From an uncultured Prevotellaceae bacterium (GTDB taxonomy: Bacteria > Bacteroidota > Bacteroidia > Bacteroidales > Bacteroidaceae), in contig ONCQ01000021.1 of NCBI GenBank assembly GCA_900316355.1, forward strand, positions 20,298 through 84,297: 64,000 nucleotides of DNA, written 5' to 3'. Positions 1 through 8,788 of the stretch are shown here, in pieces. The first letter of the stretch is position 1. Each line of letters begins with the position of its first letter. The position numbers and the translations under genes are program-made. The notes beneath the pieces are model-generated. The model did no database searches, was not told the origin of the DNA, and saw only the letters and a list, made by a program, of their open reading frames with translations.

Positions 1-34
1 GGCCGTGACGTTGCAATCTGATTTTAGTTGCCAT
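1..34 (-). CDS. rpsP: 30S ribosomal protein S16, N-terminal fragment
   Basis: Read on the minus strand, the first 34 bases encode MATKIRLQRHG, the usual N-terminus of Bacteroidetes ribosomal protein S16, a small-subunit protein needed for 30S assembly. The ATG complement is at 32-34 and the gene runs off the window edge. A perfect Bacteroidetes promoter lies 60 bases upstream, which supports a real start. Only eleven residues are visible, so the call rests on that signature and the promoter. Confidence 0.85.
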   Translation of the reverse strand, partial: MATKIRLQRHG

Positions 35-95
35 AAATGTTTAATAATGAGTTAATAGGTTTGAAATTGATGCTGCCAGCTCGTGACAGCGGGCG

Positions 96-126
96 CAAAG
101 GTACGGCTTTTTAGCGACGTGACAAA
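96..126 (-). promoter_or_regulatory. Bacteroidetes-type promoter for rpsP
   Basis: On the minus strand there is a -33 TTTG (complement of 123-126), a 19-bp spacer, and a -7 TACCTTTG (complement of 96-103). This matches the primary sigma factor consensus of Bacteroidetes and directs transcription leftward into rpsP with a leader of roughly 60 bases. Confidence 0.8.
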
Positions 127-146
127 ACTTTTTCCTTCTCTTTTTA

Positions 147-176
147 CGTTTAACCGAATTATTTTCTCTACCTTTG
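147..176 (+). promoter_or_regulatory. Promoter for the fRMsr-TonB receptor unit
   Basis: The -7 element TACCTTTG at 169-176 is a perfect match. The -33 region (about 147-151) is only a weak TTT-type match. It sits about 55 bases before the fRMsr ATG and is divergent from the rpsP promoter. Confidence 0.6.
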
Positions 177-230
177 CACCGCGTGAGGGCACTCCTCACA
201 TCTTTCGACTCAAAACTTTTAATAATCCCT

Positions 231-707
231 ATGTCCGAGCCCACCTTCTCCTACCCTTCCCATCTCACCAAGCGTGAGCGCTACGAGTCCTTTCTGAAAG
301 ATTACGAGGCGTTCATCGAGGGAGAGCAGGACTTCATCTCCACGCTGGCCAACACCAGCGCCGCCCTGCATGAGGCTTTCGGCTTCTTCTGGGTAGGTTT
401 CTATCTGGTGAAAGAGGACGGATGGTTGCATCTCGGGCCCTTCCAAGGTTCCGTGGCCTGCACGCGCGTCAAGCACGGCCGCGGTGTCTGCGGCACAGCA
501 TGGGCAGAAGGCCGCACTCTCATCGTTCCTGATGTAGATGCTTTTCCAGGCCATATCGCCTGTAGCAGCCTCAGCCGTTCCGAGATTGTGGTGCCCCTCG
601 TCAAGGACGGTGCCGTCATCGGGGTTCTGGACATCGACAGCGACCACCTCAACGCCTTCGACGAAGATGATCAGGTCGCGCTGGAACAGCTTGTACGACT
701 TCTTTGA
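231..707 (+). CDS. Free methionine-(R)-sulfoxide reductase, GAF domain (fRMsr)
   Basis: This cytosolic enzyme reduces free methionine-R-sulfoxide, using thioredoxin as electron donor. The 158-residue protein is a single GAF domain. The three redox cysteines keep the family spacing: VACTR, then HGRGVCG ten residues later, then HIACSS 24 residues after that, which matches Cys84/94/118 of the E. coli enzyme. The ATG at 231 (MSEPTF) is preferred over an upstream in-frame ATG at 174, because 174 coincides with the promoter -7 element. The stop is close to the TonB receptor gene, so the two probably share a transcript. Confidence 0.9.
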   Translation: MSEPTFSYPSHLTKRERYESFLKDYEAFIEGEQDFISTLANTSAALHEAFGFFWVGFYLVKEDGWLHLGPFQGSVACTRVKHGRGVCGTAWAEGRTLIVPDVDAFPGHIACSSLSRSEIVVPLVKDGAVIGVLDIDSDHLNAFDEDDQVALEQLVRLL

Positions 708-733
708 CAAAGAAAGTATCTGTGTTACTTCAG

Positions 734-3007
734 ATGAAATCAGCATATTGTGCGCTGATGCTGTGGTGCTTATGTAGCACGGCGTCACCCCAGTCGGAGC
801 CCGATTCGGCGGACATCTACTTCCATCATCTTAACCTCGACGAGATTATCGTCACCAGCCCCGTAGGCCAGCTCAAACGCAAGCAGTCCGCGACTCCCGT
901 TTCCGTAGTTACCGGGAAGACGCTCCATCAAACGGCCTCCAGCAACATCATCGATGCCGTGGCTAAACAGCCAGGCGTGGACCAGGTCACCACAGGCAGC
1001 GGCATCTCGAAACCCGTCATCCGAGGCCTGGGCTACAACCGCATCGTCTGTGTAGCCGACGGCGTACGTCAGGAAGGACAGCAATGGGGCGATGAGCACG
1101 GCCTGGAGCTCGACGGACAAAGCGTGGGACAAGTGGAGATTCTCAAAGGACCGGCATCACTCATGTACGGTTCCGACGCCATGGCAGGGGTCATCGTGTT
1201 TCATCCAGAGGCCATTGAGCCGGCGGGCCGCATGGGTGCCAGCCTCGCCACGGAATACCAGACGAACAGCGGCCTCATCAACTACTCCCTCCGCTTCGGC
1301 GGCAACAAGCGGGGCTTCGTATGGAACGGTCGCTATAGTGAGAAGTTTGCACACGCATACCATAATAAATACGACGGCTACATCCCTGGCACACAGTTCC
1401 ATGAGCGTGCCGCCAACGCATTGTTGGGACTGAACAAAGAATGGGGCTTCACACACCTCACACTCGGCTACTACCACATCACTCCCAGCATCACCGAGGG
1501 CGAGCGCGACCCGGAGGCCGGAGATCTCCTTTACGATGAAGACCAATATTCTAACGGCAACCTGAAGACCTATCGCAAGGCCCTTCCCTACCAGCAGATT
1601 CACCACTACAAAGCCGTTCTCGACAACTCCTTCACTCTCGGCAACGGCTTGCTGAAGGCCATCGTCGGCTACCAGCAGAACCGCCGTCAGGAATACGAAG
1701 AACATCACCATCACGAGGGCTACGACCATGAAGAAGATGAGTACGAAGATGAGCATGACCACCAAGACGCCCACAGCCATGAGGAAGCCTCTCTCGACCT
1801 CCTTCTCCACACGCTCACCTATGATGCCCGCTACACCTACAATGGCTTCGACACCTGGAAACTCAACGGCGGCATCGGCGGTATGTACCAACATTCTCTG
1901 AATAAGGGTGAAGAGTTCCTTATCCCCGACTACAACCTCTTTGACATCGGGGCCTATCTCACCGCCAGCAAAGAGCTTCAGCGGTGGACGCTCAGCGGCG
2001 GCCTACGCTTCGACTACCGTCATCTCCATAGCCACAAGTTGATGGAAGAGGATGCCGAGCGCTTCTCTGACTTCACCCGCCACTTCTCCGCCCTCAGCGG
2101 CTCACTCGGAGCTGTGTGGCACGCCAACAGCCACTTGAATATCCGTGCCAATGCCGCGCGCGGCTTCCGTGCACCCAACCTCAGCGAGCTGGGCAGCAAC
2201 GGCGTGCACCATGGCACCCTGCGCTATGAGATAGGCAACCGCGACCTGAAGCCGGAGCACAGCTGGCAGGGCGACTTGGGCCTCGACTACAGCAGCCGCT
2301 ACCTCTCCCTCGAGCTCGCCCTCTTCCTCAACCGCATCGACAACTACATCTTCGCCTCCGCCGTCACCCCAGATGCCTCTGTTACGGTTTCCGAGGGGTC
2401 TCCCGAGGGGTCTCTCCGCTACTTCCGCTATTCCCAAGGCGACGCCCTCCTCAAGGGCTTCGAGGCTGGCTTCGACCTGCACCCCATCCACCAGCTCCAC
2501 ATCGGCAGCACCTTCTCAATGGTAGATGCTCGCCAGCTGGGGCAACCTCTGGAGACACGCTACCTGCCCCTCACTCCCGCGCCGCGTCTCACGGGCGAGG
2601 TGAAATGGGAGTTCACTCACAATGGCGACCACCACACCTCAGCTCCCCACCACACCGGGGAGAGCGAGCACCATCACCGCCTCGACCACGTCTTCGATAA
2701 CGCCTATGTGGCCATCGGCGTGGAGCATTACTTCCGTCAGAATCACTATTACATGGCCGACGACACCGAGACCGCCACGCCCGCCTATACCCTCCTCAGC
2801 CTCTCAGCCGGCACAGACATTCTGCTGCGCAATGGCCGCAAGCTCTGCGAGCTATACCTCATCGCCGACAACCTTCTCAACAGCGCATACCAGAGCCATC
2901 TGAGCCGCCTGAAGTACGCCGACATCAACAACCGCACAGGGCGTCGCGGCATCTACAATCCCGGTCGCAACATCACCATCAAGCTCATCTTCCCACTTCA
3001 ATTCTAA
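734..3007 (+). CDS. TonB-dependent outer-membrane receptor with His-rich loops (metal uptake, ZnuD-like)
   Basis: This is an outer-membrane 22-strand barrel with an N-terminal plug, energised by TonB-ExbBD. The plug segment (SIIDAV-like, PVIRGLGYNRI, EILKGPASLMYGSDAMAGV) and the terminal aromatic residue (PLQF) are typical. Two extracellular-loop-like regions are packed with His, Asp and Glu (around nt 1700-1790 and 2625-2700), a pattern known from zinc or nickel receptors such as ZnuD, so a divalent metal is the inferred substrate. I chose the ATG at 734 because it begins a plain signal peptide (MKSAYCALMLWCLC). A TTG at 704 overlapping the fRMsr stop would extend it by ten residues. No SusD partner is adjacent, which argues against a glycan substrate. 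Confidence 0.85.
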   Translation: MKSAYCALMLWCLCSTASPQSEPDSADIYFHHLNLDEIIVTSPVGQLKRKQSATPVSVVTGKTLHQTASSNIIDAVAKQPGVDQVTTGSGISKPVIRGLGYNRIVCVADGVRQEGQQWGDEHGLELDGQSVGQVEILKGPASLMYGSDAMAGVIVFHPEAIEPAGRMGASLATEYQTNSGLINYSLRFGGNKRGFVWNGRYSEKFAHAYHNKYDGYIPGTQFHERAANALLGLNKEWGFTHLTLGYYHITPSITEGERDPEAGDLLYDEDQYSNGNLKTYRKALPYQQIHHYKAVLDNSFTLGNGLLKAIVGYQQNRRQEYEEHHHHEGYDHEEDEYEDEHDHQDAHSHEEASLDLLLHTLTYDARYTYNGFDTWKLNGGIGGMYQHSLNKGEEFLIPDYNLFDIGAYLTASKELQRWTLSGGLRFDYRHLHSHKLMEEDAERFSDFTRHFSALSGSLGAVWHANSHLNIRANAARGFRAPNLSELGSNGVHHGTLRYEIGNRDLKPEHSWQGDLGLDYSSRYLSLELALFLNRIDNYIFASAVTPDASVTVSEGSPEGSLRYFRYSQGDALLKGFEAGFDLHPIHQLHIGSTFSMVDARQLGQPLETRYLPLTPAPRLTGEVKWEFTHNGDHHTSAPHHTGESEHHHRLDHVFDNAYVAIGVEHYFRQNHYYMADDTETATPAYTLLSLSAGTDILLRNGRKLCELYLIADNLLNSAYQSHLSRLKYADINNRTGRRGIYNPGRNITIKLIFPLQF

Positions 3008-3032
3008 AAGCAATGGCTGAGCTGCAGGTCAC

Positions 3033-4547
3033 TTATTCGGGAAGCGTGACGTGGAAATAAGGGTTGGGCGTGTGCGCCTGACGGACAATGGCCTGCAGCT
3101 CGGCAACCTTCTCAGAATACTGATCAGCAAGGTTGTGGTCCTCATGGACGTCGGTCTCGAGGTCGTAGAGCTCCGAGACACCGCGCTTGACGATGAGCTT
3201 CCATTTTCCCTGACGCACAGCAATCTGATTGGTCTCGTTGAACTCCCAATAGAGGTAGGGATGTGACGCCTGCTCGGCATCGCGGCCCATGAGGGTCGGC
3301 AGGAAGGAGATGCCGTCGAAGTGGTCGGCATCACCGAGGGATGGGCTACGGTACTTGGCAATATAATCGTGCTCACCGATAATGTCACAGAAGGTGGGCA
3401 TGATGTCGTAGAAGGCGATGGGATGCTGGTTCTTGACGCCGGCAGGCACATGGCCGGGCCAGCGGACGATGAAGGGGACACGTATGCCACCCTCATGGCA
3501 GGAGCGCTTGAGTCCCTTAAGCACACCGTCGCGGTTGAAGAAGGTGGGGTCTGCCCCACCCTCCTCATGGGGACCGTTGTCGCTGGAGAAGATAAGGATG
3601 GTGTTGTCGGCCATGCCCTTGCGCTCCAGCAGCGCCATGATCTCACCCACGTAAGTGTCCAGACGCGTAATCATCGCCGCGAACTGCGCATGCACATGAC
3701 CAATGGCGTGGTACCACGAGCCCACCTCCCCACGGTAGTCCTTATCGACGCTGAACTTCTGTTTGTAGAACTGCAGGATGCTATCCTCGGGTTGCACGAG
3801 TTCGGCATGGGGAATGGTGTAGGTGAAGAGACCGTAGAAGGGATGCTCTGTGTCCTGCCGCTCCAGCCATGCCATGGCTTTATGATGGATGATGTCAGCG
3901 CTGTACTCGGGGCGCTTGAAATAGTCATCGCTACGGAAATCGTGCTTGATGTTCTCATGCAGGATGTCGCGACTGACACCCTTGTCGCCATCGCGTGAGC
4001 TGTATTTGTTCAGGAAGTTAGGATAGTAGGCATGGGCCTGGAACTGGCAGATATAGCCATAGAACTCATCGATACCGCGCTTGTCGGGCGTGGAGACGCT
4101 ACCCTCATAGCCGCCAGCCCACTTACCGAACTGTGCCGTGGTGTAGCCGTTCTGCTTCATGATTTCCGGGATGACCACATGTCTGGGGTCGAGAGGATGC
4201 TGCCCCACGACGGCGTAGTCGGCATTTCCGTTATAGAAGACCTTTCCCGACTGAGGCCAGTATTCCTTGTTGCCGCGCACCTCGCAGTGTCCCGTGTGCT
4301 GGCCCGTCATCAGCGAGGCACGTGAGGGTGCCGACACAGGGCTACCGGCATAGGCCTGCATGAACTGCATACCCTGTGCGGCCATGCGGTCGATGTTGGG
4401 CGTGGAGATGTACTGCTGGCCGTAGCAGGCCAGGTCGCCCCACCCCATATCATCGCAAAGGATGAAGATGATGTTGGGGCGCTGTGTCTGGGCACCGGCT
4501 ACGGCAGGGGCCAGAGAGAGTGCGTATAGGAGTGAGCGGTAAGTCAT
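3033..4547 (-). CDS. Arylsulfatase-family sulfatase, Ser-type
   Basis: This is a secreted or periplasmic sulfate ester hydrolase. A signal peptide (about residues 1-19, ending AVAGAQ) precedes the alkaline-phosphatase-like fold. Metal ligands appear in CDDMGWGD. The formylglycine site is S72-A-P-S-R followed by ASLMTG. The residue to be converted is serine, so maturation should need the radical-SAM enzyme anSME rather than the aerobic FGE. HAEL and SSDNGPHEEGG carry further active-site residues. At 504 residues it is full length. The substrate cannot be told from sequence; host or dietary sulfated glycans are likely in this group. The stop of ettA lies upstream within a few bases, so both may be cotranscribed. 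Confidence 0.9.
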   Translation of the reverse strand: MTYRSLLYALSLAPAVAGAQTQRPNIIFILCDDMGWGDLACYGQQYISTPNIDRMAAQGMQFMQAYAGSPVSAPSRASLMTGQHTGHCEVRGNKEYWPQSGKVFYNGNADYAVVGQHPLDPRHVVIPEIMKQNGYTTAQFGKWAGGYEGSVSTPDKRGIDEFYGYICQFQAHAYYPNFLNKYSSRDGDKGVSRDILHENIKHDFRSDDYFKRPEYSADIIHHKAMAWLERQDTEHPFYGLFTYTIPHAELVQPEDSILQFYKQKFSVDKDYRGEVGSWYHAIGHVHAQFAAMITRLDTYVGEIMALLERKGMADNTILIFSSDNGPHEEGGADPTFFNRDGVLKGLKRSCHEGGIRVPFIVRWPGHVPAGVKNQHPIAFYDIMPTFCDIIGEHDYIAKYRSPSLGDADHFDGISFLPTLMGRDAEQASHPYLYWEFNETNQIAVRQGKWKLIVKRGVSELYDLETDVHEDHNLADQYSEKVAELQAIVRQAHTPNPYFHVTLPE

Positions 4548-4550
4548 CTG

Positions 4551-6242
4551 CTAATCCTCTGTGAGCTTACGGTAGCGGATGCGGCGTGGCTCTTCGAGAC
4601 CGAGGCGCTTGAGCTTGTTGACTTCGTAGTCCGTGTAGGAACCTTCAAAGAAGAATACGTTGCCGTCGCCCTCGAAGGCGAGGATATGGGTGCAGATGCG
4701 GTCGAGGAACCAGCGGTCGTGACTGATGACCACGGCACAACCGGCGAAGCTTTCAAGGCCTTCTTCCAAGGCGCGGAGCGTATTCACATCAATGTCATTC
4801 GTGGGCTCGTCGAGCAGCAGCACATTACCCTCTTCCTTCAGCGCCATGGCCAGATGCAGACGGTTACGCTCACCGCCAGAGAGCACTCCACACTTCTTCT
4901 CCTGGTCAGCACCGGTAAAGTTGAAGCGCGAGAGATAGGCACGGGCATTGATGTCGCGACCGCCCATGCGGATGAGCTCATTGCCCTGCGAGACTATCTG
5001 ATAGACGGTCTCGTCCGGCTTGATGTCGCGGTGACTCTGATCCACGTACGCCAGCTTCACGGTCTCGCCTACCTCGAAGGAACCTGCATCGGGCTTCTCC
5101 AAACCCATGATGAGACGGAAGAGGGTGGTTTTGCCGGCACCGTTGGGGCCGATGACGCCCACGATGCCGTTAGGGGGCAGCGTGAAGTCGAGGTCCTTGA
5201 ACAGCACCTTGTCACCGAACGCCTTGCAGAGGCCGTGGGCCTCGATGACCTTGTTGCCGAGGCGCGGGCCGCTGGGGATGTAGATCTCCAGTTTCTGCTC
5301 CTTCTCCTTTTGGTCCTCATTGAGCATGCGCTCGTAGTTCGAGAGACGGGCCTTTCCCTTGGCCTGACGGGCCTTAGGCGCCATGCGCACCCATTCCAGT
5401 TCTCGCTGCAGGGTCTTGCGCCGCTTGCTCTCTGTCTTCTCCTCCATCTCCAGGCGCTTGGTCTTCTGCTCCAGCCATGAGCTGTAGTTACCCTGCCAGG
5501 GGATGCCCTCGCCGCGGTCGAGCTCGAGAATCCAGCCGGCCACATCGTCGAGGAAGTAGCGGTCGTGAGTGACGGCGATGACGGTGCCCTCGTACTGGTT
5601 CAAGTGCTGCTCCAGCCAGTCGATGCTCTCGGCATCCAGATGGTTGGTGGGTTCATCGAGCAGCAGGACGTCAGGCTTCTGCAACAACAGACGGCACAAG
5701 GCCACACGACGGCGCTCACCGCCGGAGAGGTTCTTGCAGAGCTGTTCCTGCGGCGGACAGCGCAGGGCGTCCATGGCGCGAGCGAGCTTCGTATCGAGGT
5801 TCCAGGCATCGGTGGAGTCGATGATGTCCTGAAGCTCACCCTGACGCGCGAAGAGGGCATTCATCTTGTCCTCGTCCTCGTAGTATTCGGGCATTCCGAA
5901 CTTCAGGTTGATATCCTCGTATTCCTTCAGGGCATCTACGATGTGCTGCACACCTTCCTCAACGACCTGACGCACCGTCTTATCGTCGTCGAGCTGCGGC
6001 TCCTGCGGCAGATAACCGACGCTGTAGCCAGGTGAAAAGACGACATTACCCTGGTAGCTCTGATCGAGGCCTGCGATGATTTTCATCAGCGTGGACTTAC
6101 CGGAGCCGTTCAAACCGATGATGCCAATCTTGGCACCATAAAAGAAGCTGAGGTAGATGTTCTTAAGGACTTGTTTCTGTGTCTGCTGGATGGTCTTGCT
6201 AACGCCAACCATCGAAAAGATTATTTTCTTGTCGTCTGCCAT
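4551..6242 (-). CDS. ettA: Energy-dependent translational throttle protein EttA (ABC-F ATPase)
   Basis: This soluble ABC-F protein binds the ribosomal E site and gates the first peptide bond according to ATP/ADP level. Two ABC domains are visible. Walker A is GLNGSGKS near the N-terminus and GPNGAGKT in the second half, with signatures LSGGERRRV and LSGGERNRL, and Walker B segments LLLDEPTNHLDAES and LLLDEPTND. The charged linker between the domains (KRLEMEEKTESKRRK) is as in EttA. The length of 563 residues fits the E. coli protein (about 555). No membrane segments are present, so it is not a transporter. Confidence 0.93.
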   Translation of the reverse strand: MADDKKIIFSMVGVSKTIQQTQKQVLKNIYLSFFYGAKIGIIGLNGSGKSTLMKIIAGLDQSYQGNVVFSPGYSVGYLPQEPQLDDDKTVRQVVEEGVQHIVDALKEYEDINLKFGMPEYYEDEDKMNALFARQGELQDIIDSTDAWNLDTKLARAMDALRCPPQEQLCKNLSGGERRRVALCRLLLQKPDVLLLDEPTNHLDAESIDWLEQHLNQYEGTVIAVTHDRYFLDDVAGWILELDRGEGIPWQGNYSSWLEQKTKRLEMEEKTESKRRKTLQRELEWVRMAPKARQAKGKARLSNYERMLNEDQKEKEQKLEIYIPSGPRLGNKVIEAHGLCKAFGDKVLFKDLDFTLPPNGIVGVIGPNGAGKTTLFRLIMGLEKPDAGSFEVGETVKLAYVDQSHRDIKPDETVYQIVSQGNELIRMGGRDINARAYLSRFNFTGADQEKKCGVLSGGERNRLHLAMALKEEGNVLLLDEPTNDIDVNTLRALEEGLESFAGCAVVISHDRWFLDRICTHILAFEGDGNVFFFEGSYTDYEVNKLKRLGLEEPRRIRYRKLTED

Positions 6243-6305
6243 ATCTTCGTGCGGCGTTGCCGCGGTTTAGGGTTGAAGGTTTAATGTTTAAAGTTGAAGA
6301 CCCTG

Positions 6306-6352
6306 TGCAAGCCCCTCTTTGAAAGAGAGGGATGCCCACAAGGGCGGGGCGA
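6306..6352. repeat. GC-rich hairpin element between ettA and the LysM hydrolase gene
   Basis: CCCCTCTTT and AAAGAGAGGG form a strong stem followed by a G-rich tail ending GAGCCTTC. The tail closely resembles the copy inside the cyclo-ligase gene near 24,940. It ends right at the stop codon of the neighbouring hydrolase gene and could also act as a transcription terminator for it. Confidence 0.6.
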
Positions 6353-6356
6353 GCCT

Positions 6357-7283
6357 TCACCTCAGCCAAATCAGATCGCCGACCTGGGGAGTATAGTCGG
6401 GGGAGAGGGCGTTGAGTTTGTAGAGCGACTTCAGGCGGATAGCGTAGTGCTGAGCGATATCATAGAGCGATTCGCCGGGCTGCACGACATGGGGTACGCC
6501 CTTGAAGGACTTGTCGGCCTTCGTGCGTTTCTTCTGCAGATAGACGATGTCGCCGGCCTTCAGCAACGAGCCCTTGGGACGCTCGTTGTACTTACGCAGC
6601 TTGCGCACGCTGACACCCGTCTCGCTTGCCACCCTTTCCCAGGTATCGCCGCTGTTGGCGATAATCATGTAGTTCTTGTTGACGCGGTACACGATGTGCT
6701 GCGCAAAGAACTGGCTCTCCACCTCAGAGGCCTGCTTGGTATTGGGGCGCGCATGATAGCGGCCGCTTGTGTAGGAGTCGAACTGCTGCAGATTATAGCG
6801 CTCGATAGTGCCGATGAGCATATCGGCGTAGCGCGGATTGGTGGCATAGCCGGCCTTCTTCAGGCCATGTGCCCAACCCTTGTAATCCGTGGTCTTCAGG
6901 TTGAAGAGCGAGCGGTAGCGGGCACCGGAAGTAAGGAAGTGCGAGTGGTCCTCGTAGCTCTCACGGTCGTTGCGATACTTGCGAAAGCGGTCGTCGGGAC
7001 GGTCGTCGCTCATGATGATATAAGGGCCCGTCCAGTTCATGCCCACCTTGATGCCGAAGTGATTGTGCGCCTCGGTGGCCAGACGGCTACGTCCGGCTCC
7101 GCTCTCGATGAGTCCCTGTGCGAGGGTGATGGAAGCCGGTATCTTATGCTCGCGCATCTGCTCAATGGCGATGTTCTTGAACTTTTCGATATACTGCCAC
7201 TGCACCGTCTGTCCACCCTGTGCAAAGACAGCCAAAACGAAGCTGAAGAGGGCGATGAGAAACGTGAAACGAAGCTTATTCAT
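6357..7283 (-). CDS. Peptidoglycan hydrolase: GH73-type glucosaminidase with two LysM domains
   Basis: This exported cell-wall enzyme probably cleaves glycan strands during growth or division. The start chosen is the ATG at 7283 (MNKLRFTFLIALFSF), which opens a clean signal peptide; an upstream in-frame ATG lies in the promoter region. Residues about 30-150 are the glucosaminidase domain (PASITLAQGLIESGAGRS, HNHFGIK). Two C-terminal LysM modules follow, starting NSGDTWERVASETGVSVRKL and VQPGESLYDIAQHY, which bind GlcNAc-containing glycans. The protein is 308 residues and divergent from cytidine deaminase. Confidence 0.87.
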   Translation of the reverse strand: MNKLRFTFLIALFSFVLAVFAQGGQTVQWQYIEKFKNIAIEQMREHKIPASITLAQGLIESGAGRSRLATEAHNHFGIKVGMNWTGPYIIMSDDRPDDRFRKYRNDRESYEDHSHFLTSGARYRSLFNLKTTDYKGWAHGLKKAGYATNPRYADMLIGTIERYNLQQFDSYTSGRYHARPNTKQASEVESQFFAQHIVYRVNKNYMIIANSGDTWERVASETGVSVRKLRKYNERPKGSLLKAGDIVYLQKKRTKADKSFKGVPHVVQPGESLYDIAQHYAIRLKSLYKLNALSPDYTPQVGDLIWLR

Positions 7284-7306
7284 ACGATTTTTAATGATTT
7301 TGCGCA

Positions 7307-7354
7307 CAAAAGTACGTTTTTTTGATGAGATAAGCGAGAAAATCGCTACTTTTG
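7307..7354. promoter_or_regulatory. Divergent promoters between the LysM hydrolase gene and cdd
   Basis: The plus-strand -7 TACTTTTG lies at 7347-7354 with a TTTG at 7321-7324 (22-bp spacer, slightly long). The minus-strand -7 TACTTTTG is the complement of 7307-7314 and has no obvious -33. The two start regions are face to face, so the genes may influence each other's expression. Confidence 0.65.
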
Positions 7355-7376
7355 TGACATAATTCATGAAATAGAC

Positions 7377-7856
7377 ATGCGAGAAGCAGAAATTATCGTC
7401 CCTTTTCAGGTATTCGCCTACGAAGAATTGCCTGCTGATGACCGCGAGCTGGTGGATATGGCAAAGGCCATGACAGCGACCAGCTACTCACCGTATTCTC
7501 ATTTTCGGGTAGGTGCCGCCCTGCGCTTGGCTGACGGGCAGGTGTTCAAAGGCAGCAATCAAGAGAATGCAGCATTCCCCTCGGGTTTATGTGCCGAGCG
7601 TACAGCGTTTTTTGCGGCATCCGCCAACGCACCGGAGGTGGCGCCGGTGGCTGTGGCCATCGCGGCACAGACGGGCGGCACATTTCTGGAGAATCCCGTG
7701 GCGCCCTGCGGCGCCTGCCGCCAGTCGCTGCTGGAGGCTGAGACGCGCTTCAAGCAACCGATTCGTGTGCTCCTCTACGGCACCTGCGGCATCTATGTCA
7801 TTCAAAGTCTTCGCGACCTGCTGCCGCTGACGTTCGACGGCTCCGAGCTCCCATGA
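7377..7856 (+). CDS. cdd: Cytidine deaminase
   Basis: This cytosolic pyrimidine salvage enzyme converts cytidine or deoxycytidine to uridine or deoxyuridine. The zinc site is complete: CAERTAFF supplies the first cysteine and the catalytic glutamate, and PCGACRQ supplies the other two cysteines. The nucleoside-binding SYSPYSHFRVGAAL segment is also present. The protein is 159 residues, normal for the tetrameric class. It is followed 13 bases later by a GH25 gene, so the two may be cotranscribed without an evident functional link. Confidence 0.95.
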   Translation: MREAEIIVPFQVFAYEELPADDRELVDMAKAMTATSYSPYSHFRVGAALRLADGQVFKGSNQENAAFPSGLCAERTAFFAASANAPEVAPVAVAIAAQTGGTFLENPVAPCGACRQSLLEAETRFKQPIRVLLYGTCGIYVIQSLRDLLPLTFDGSELP

Positions 7857-7869
7857 CCCCAAGAGAAAG

Positions 7870-8703
7870 ATGAGATTCAGGATAACAATTGCTGCGCTAC
7901 TCGGCGTTGCCGTGTGCTTTGCAGGCACCCTTGACGTGTCACCCGCCGAGGGTAAGAAGAAGAAAAAAAGAACCGAGGAGCTCAGCTCCTACGATGCCTC
8001 CCTACCCCAGCCCGACCCCATCATGCCCTCGCTGACGCCACAGCCGCCATTGGGCGACAACGAGGCGTTGGCACAGCAGACCGGTCTGCACACCGCCAAC
8101 AAGGGATTAGGCGGCATCGATGTCTCTCACTACCAAGGGAATATCAATTGGAAAGAGGTGGCCCGCAACAGCAACCTCTACTACGTCTATGTGAAAGCCA
8201 CCGAGGGCGCCAAGCTCGTGGATGACACCTACCACCGGAACATCGAAGGGGCACGACAAGCTGGGCTGAAAGTGGGATGTTATCATTTCTACAGCCCTAC
8301 GGCCAACGTGAGCGAGCAGTTCCGCAACTTCTCCTCGGTCGTGAAGCTCAAAGGCCACGACCTCATCCCCATCATCGACATCGAACATCGCGGCAAGGCG
8401 CCATTGGGGCAGTTCCAGAACAGGCTGAAGCAGTTCCTGAAGCTCGTGGAACGCCACTACGGCGTGCAACCCATCCTCTACACCTCACGCGACTTCTACA
8501 ACAAGTACCTGTCCGGTCCATTCACACATTATAAATATATGATTGCGCGCTACCATGAGGACATCCCCGAGTTGCGCGATAACGCAGCCTTTGTGATGTG
8601 GCAATATTCAGCTACGAGCAGAATTCGAGGCATCAAAGGTAATGTGGACCGCAGCTGTCTGATGGACAAGTACAGCCTGTCGGACATATTGCTGACAAAG
8701 TAA
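7870..8703 (+). CDS. GH25-family lysozyme (N-acetylmuramidase), secreted
   Basis: The start MRFRITIAALLGVAVCFAG is a signal peptide, followed by a Lys-rich and Pro-rich linker (to about residue 75). The GH25 catalytic barrel then begins with GGIDVSHYQGNINW. Catalytic acids fit the family pattern: the Asp of GIDVSHYQG and the DIE motif in LIPIIDIEH. YVYVKATEGAKL, GCYHFY and the closing VMWQYSATSRIRGIKGNVD are also family landmarks. It should cleave the MurNAc-GlcNAc bond of peptidoglycan in the periplasm or outside the cell, either for wall remodelling or against competitors. Confidence 0.92.
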   Translation: MRFRITIAALLGVAVCFAGTLDVSPAEGKKKKKRTEELSSYDASLPQPDPIMPSLTPQPPLGDNEALAQQTGLHTANKGLGGIDVSHYQGNINWKEVARNSNLYYVYVKATEGAKLVDDTYHRNIEGARQAGLKVGCYHFYSPTANVSEQFRNFSSVVKLKGHDLIPIIDIEHRGKAPLGQFQNRLKQFLKLVERHYGVQPILYTSRDFYNKYLSGPFTHYKYMIARYHEDIPELRDNAAFVMWQYSATSRIRGIKGNVDRSCLMDKYSLSDILLTK

Positions 8704-8710
8704 GGGATTG

Positions 8711-8787
8711 CCAACAGCCAATAGCCAACAGCCAACAACCAATAGCCAACAACCAATAGCCAACAACCAACAGCCAATAGCTAACAG
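8711..8787. repeat. Heptanucleotide tandem repeat, 11 units
   Basis: Eleven consecutive 7-bp units of the form CCAAYAR (CCAACAG, CCAATAG or CCAACAA; the last is CTAACAG) fill the whole space between two convergent genes. The array ends one base before the YigZ-family stop codon. Variant units alternate, so the array grew by repeated duplication of 14-bp or 21-bp blocks. No coding role is seen. Confidence 0.9.
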
Positions 8788-8788
8788 C

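Noticed and set aside
704-733. TTG start for the TonB receptor gene overlapping the fRMsr stop
   Set aside because: It would place ten residues before a clean signal peptide that begins at the ATG at 734; the overlap is attractive but weaker evidence.
8550-8777. Hydrophobic repeating peptide read from the heptamer array
   Set aside because: It comes from translating a simple repeat; the frame has no start context and no conservation argument.
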